The notes below the pieces were generated by a model. It made no database searches, was not told the DNA's origin, and worked only from the letters and a program-made list of their open reading frames with translations. The position numbers and the translations under genes are program-made. From assembly GCF_020400825.1 (NCBI RefSeq), contig NZ_JAINVH010000003.1, forward strand, positions 186,001-250,000: a DNA stretch of 64,000 bases, in the 5' to 3' direction. Shown in pieces: positions 63,445-64,000 of this stretch. The stretch is from Streptomyces sp. HPF1205. GTDB lineage: Bacteria; Actinomycetota; Actinomycetes; Streptomycetales; Streptomycetaceae. Each line of letters opens with the position of its first letter. The stretch's first letter is position 1.

Positions 63445-64000
63445 GTGCTCCGACGACTCCTGCTGCCGCTGGCCTGCACGGCCGCGCTGACACTGGCCGC
63501 GATGCTGCTGCCGGTGGCCGGGCACGCCCGGAGCGCGGACGAGTGGACCGGCGAGGCCGCGGCCCGCTTCTGGACACCGGAACGGATGGCCGACTCCATG
63601 CCCGCCTCCGGGAGGGTGCCGAACCCGCCTGCCCGGGCCCGGGCAGGCGCCCTGGGCGCGATGCCCACGGACAGCGCGGCCGCGCACTTCGGCGGCATCC
63701 CCACGGTCGGCATGCTCTTCTCCGTGGACGGCGACATGACCGCGCACTTCTGCTCGGCGAGCGTCGTCGACAGTCCCGGCCGCGACCTGATCCTCACCGC
63801 CGCGCACTGCGAGCTGGGCACGGACATCGGCTTCGTGCCCGGGTACCGCAGCGGCGCCGCCCGCCAGCCGTACGGGATCTGGGCGGTCAGCCAGGTCTTC
63901 ACCGATCCGCGCTGGACCCCCGACGACGACTCCGCCTCGGACTACGACTTCGCCTTCGCCCGCGTGCGCCCCAGGTCGGACGGCCGACGGATCGAGGACG
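63445..64000 (+). CDS. Secreted trypsin-like serine protease (3' partial)
   Basis: The frame begins at GTG 63445 with MLRRLLLPLACTAALTLAAMLLPVAGHARS, a Sec signal peptide, and stays open to the window end (185 residues seen). The mature part contains VDGDMTAHFCSASVVDSPGRDLILTAAHC with catalytic His121 and DYDFAFARV with the likely catalytic Asp168. The serine loop lies beyond the window. It belongs to the trypsin-like/V8-like group of extracellular peptidases common in Streptomyces. GAAAGG lies before the start. Confidence 0.87.
   Translation, partial: MLRRLLLPLACTAALTLAAMLLPVAGHARSADEWTGEAAARFWTPERMADSMPASGRVPNPPARARAGALGAMPTDSAAAHFGGIPTVGMLFSVDGDMTAHFCSASVVDSPGRDLILTAAHCELGTDIGFVPGYRSGAARQPYGIWAVSQVFTDPRWTPDDDSASDYDFAFARVRPRSDGRRIED

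Overview
The window is a GC-rich (about 72%), densely coded stretch of a Streptomyces chromosome. The assignment rests on extreme third-position GC, frequent GTG/TTG starts, strong GGAGG-type ribosome sites, an HrdD-type sigma factor, a four-gene conservon (cvnA-D), an HTH/DUF397 regulator pair, a fused FbiC for F420, and the AfsR-AfsS-AfsK-KbpA antibiotic-regulation module. Nothing looks plasmid- or phage-borne. I see no CRISPR array, transposase or rRNA.

Layout. 0-6 kb: the end of a cysteine-synthase-like PLP enzyme, an LtrA membrane protein overlapping tail-to-tail with a VIT family transporter, the sigma factor hrdD with a SigR-type promoter, a PAT-like acetyltransferase, a LigB/DODA dioxygenase and a lipoprotein. 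6-12 kb: two closely related DHA2 efflux pumps, a TetR and a MarR regulator, and a lone ABC ATPase. The MarR promoter and the dioxygenase promoter carry almost the same 14-bp palindrome. 12.5-14.4 kb: a two-component flavin monooxygenase/FMN reductase pair. 14.7-19 kb: tRNA-Arg(CCT) and the conservon. 19.4-24.2 kb: a compact, apparently unusual biosynthetic operon made of an AT-less ketosynthase-ACP protein, a stand-alone adenylation enzyme and an FAD oxidoreductase, behind a long leader with a 25-bp perfect hairpin. 25-31.5 kb: a GAF-PAS protein, repeat-rich DNA including (GGCGGGC)10, a third DHA2 pump, a pseudouridine synthase and a VOC protein. 31.6-36.6 kb: panD, a FUSC exporter with a divergent MarR gene, a CsoR-box copper chaperone and an AlkZ-like winged-helix protein. 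36.7-45.5 kb: a D,D-carboxypeptidase with a very long disordered head, a GPP34 protein, the HTH/DUF397 pair, an aminotransferase, a decayed sodium/solute symporter and an ADP-ribosylglycohydrolase. 45.8-52.7 kb: a phosphodiester glycosidase-like secreted protein, fbiC with an F420-type oxidoreductase, and a Tat-exported PHP hydrolase. 52.8-62.6 kb: a truncated acyl-AMP-ligase-like gene, afsR, an afsS-like repeat peptide, afsK, kbpA and a TetR gene. The window ends inside a secreted trypsin-like protease.

How they connect. AfsK (kinase with beta-propeller) is expected to phosphorylate AfsR, which activates the small afsS gene; KbpA restrains AfsK. FbiC makes the deazaflavin precursor probably used by the neighbouring LLM oxidoreductase. 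The most novel-looking item is the 19.4-24.2 kb operon: an amino-acid-activating enzyme with no carrier domain sits, translationally coupled, beside a ketosynthase that has lost its acyltransferase but keeps a carrier domain. All functions are inferred by reading protein motifs; no database search was possible.
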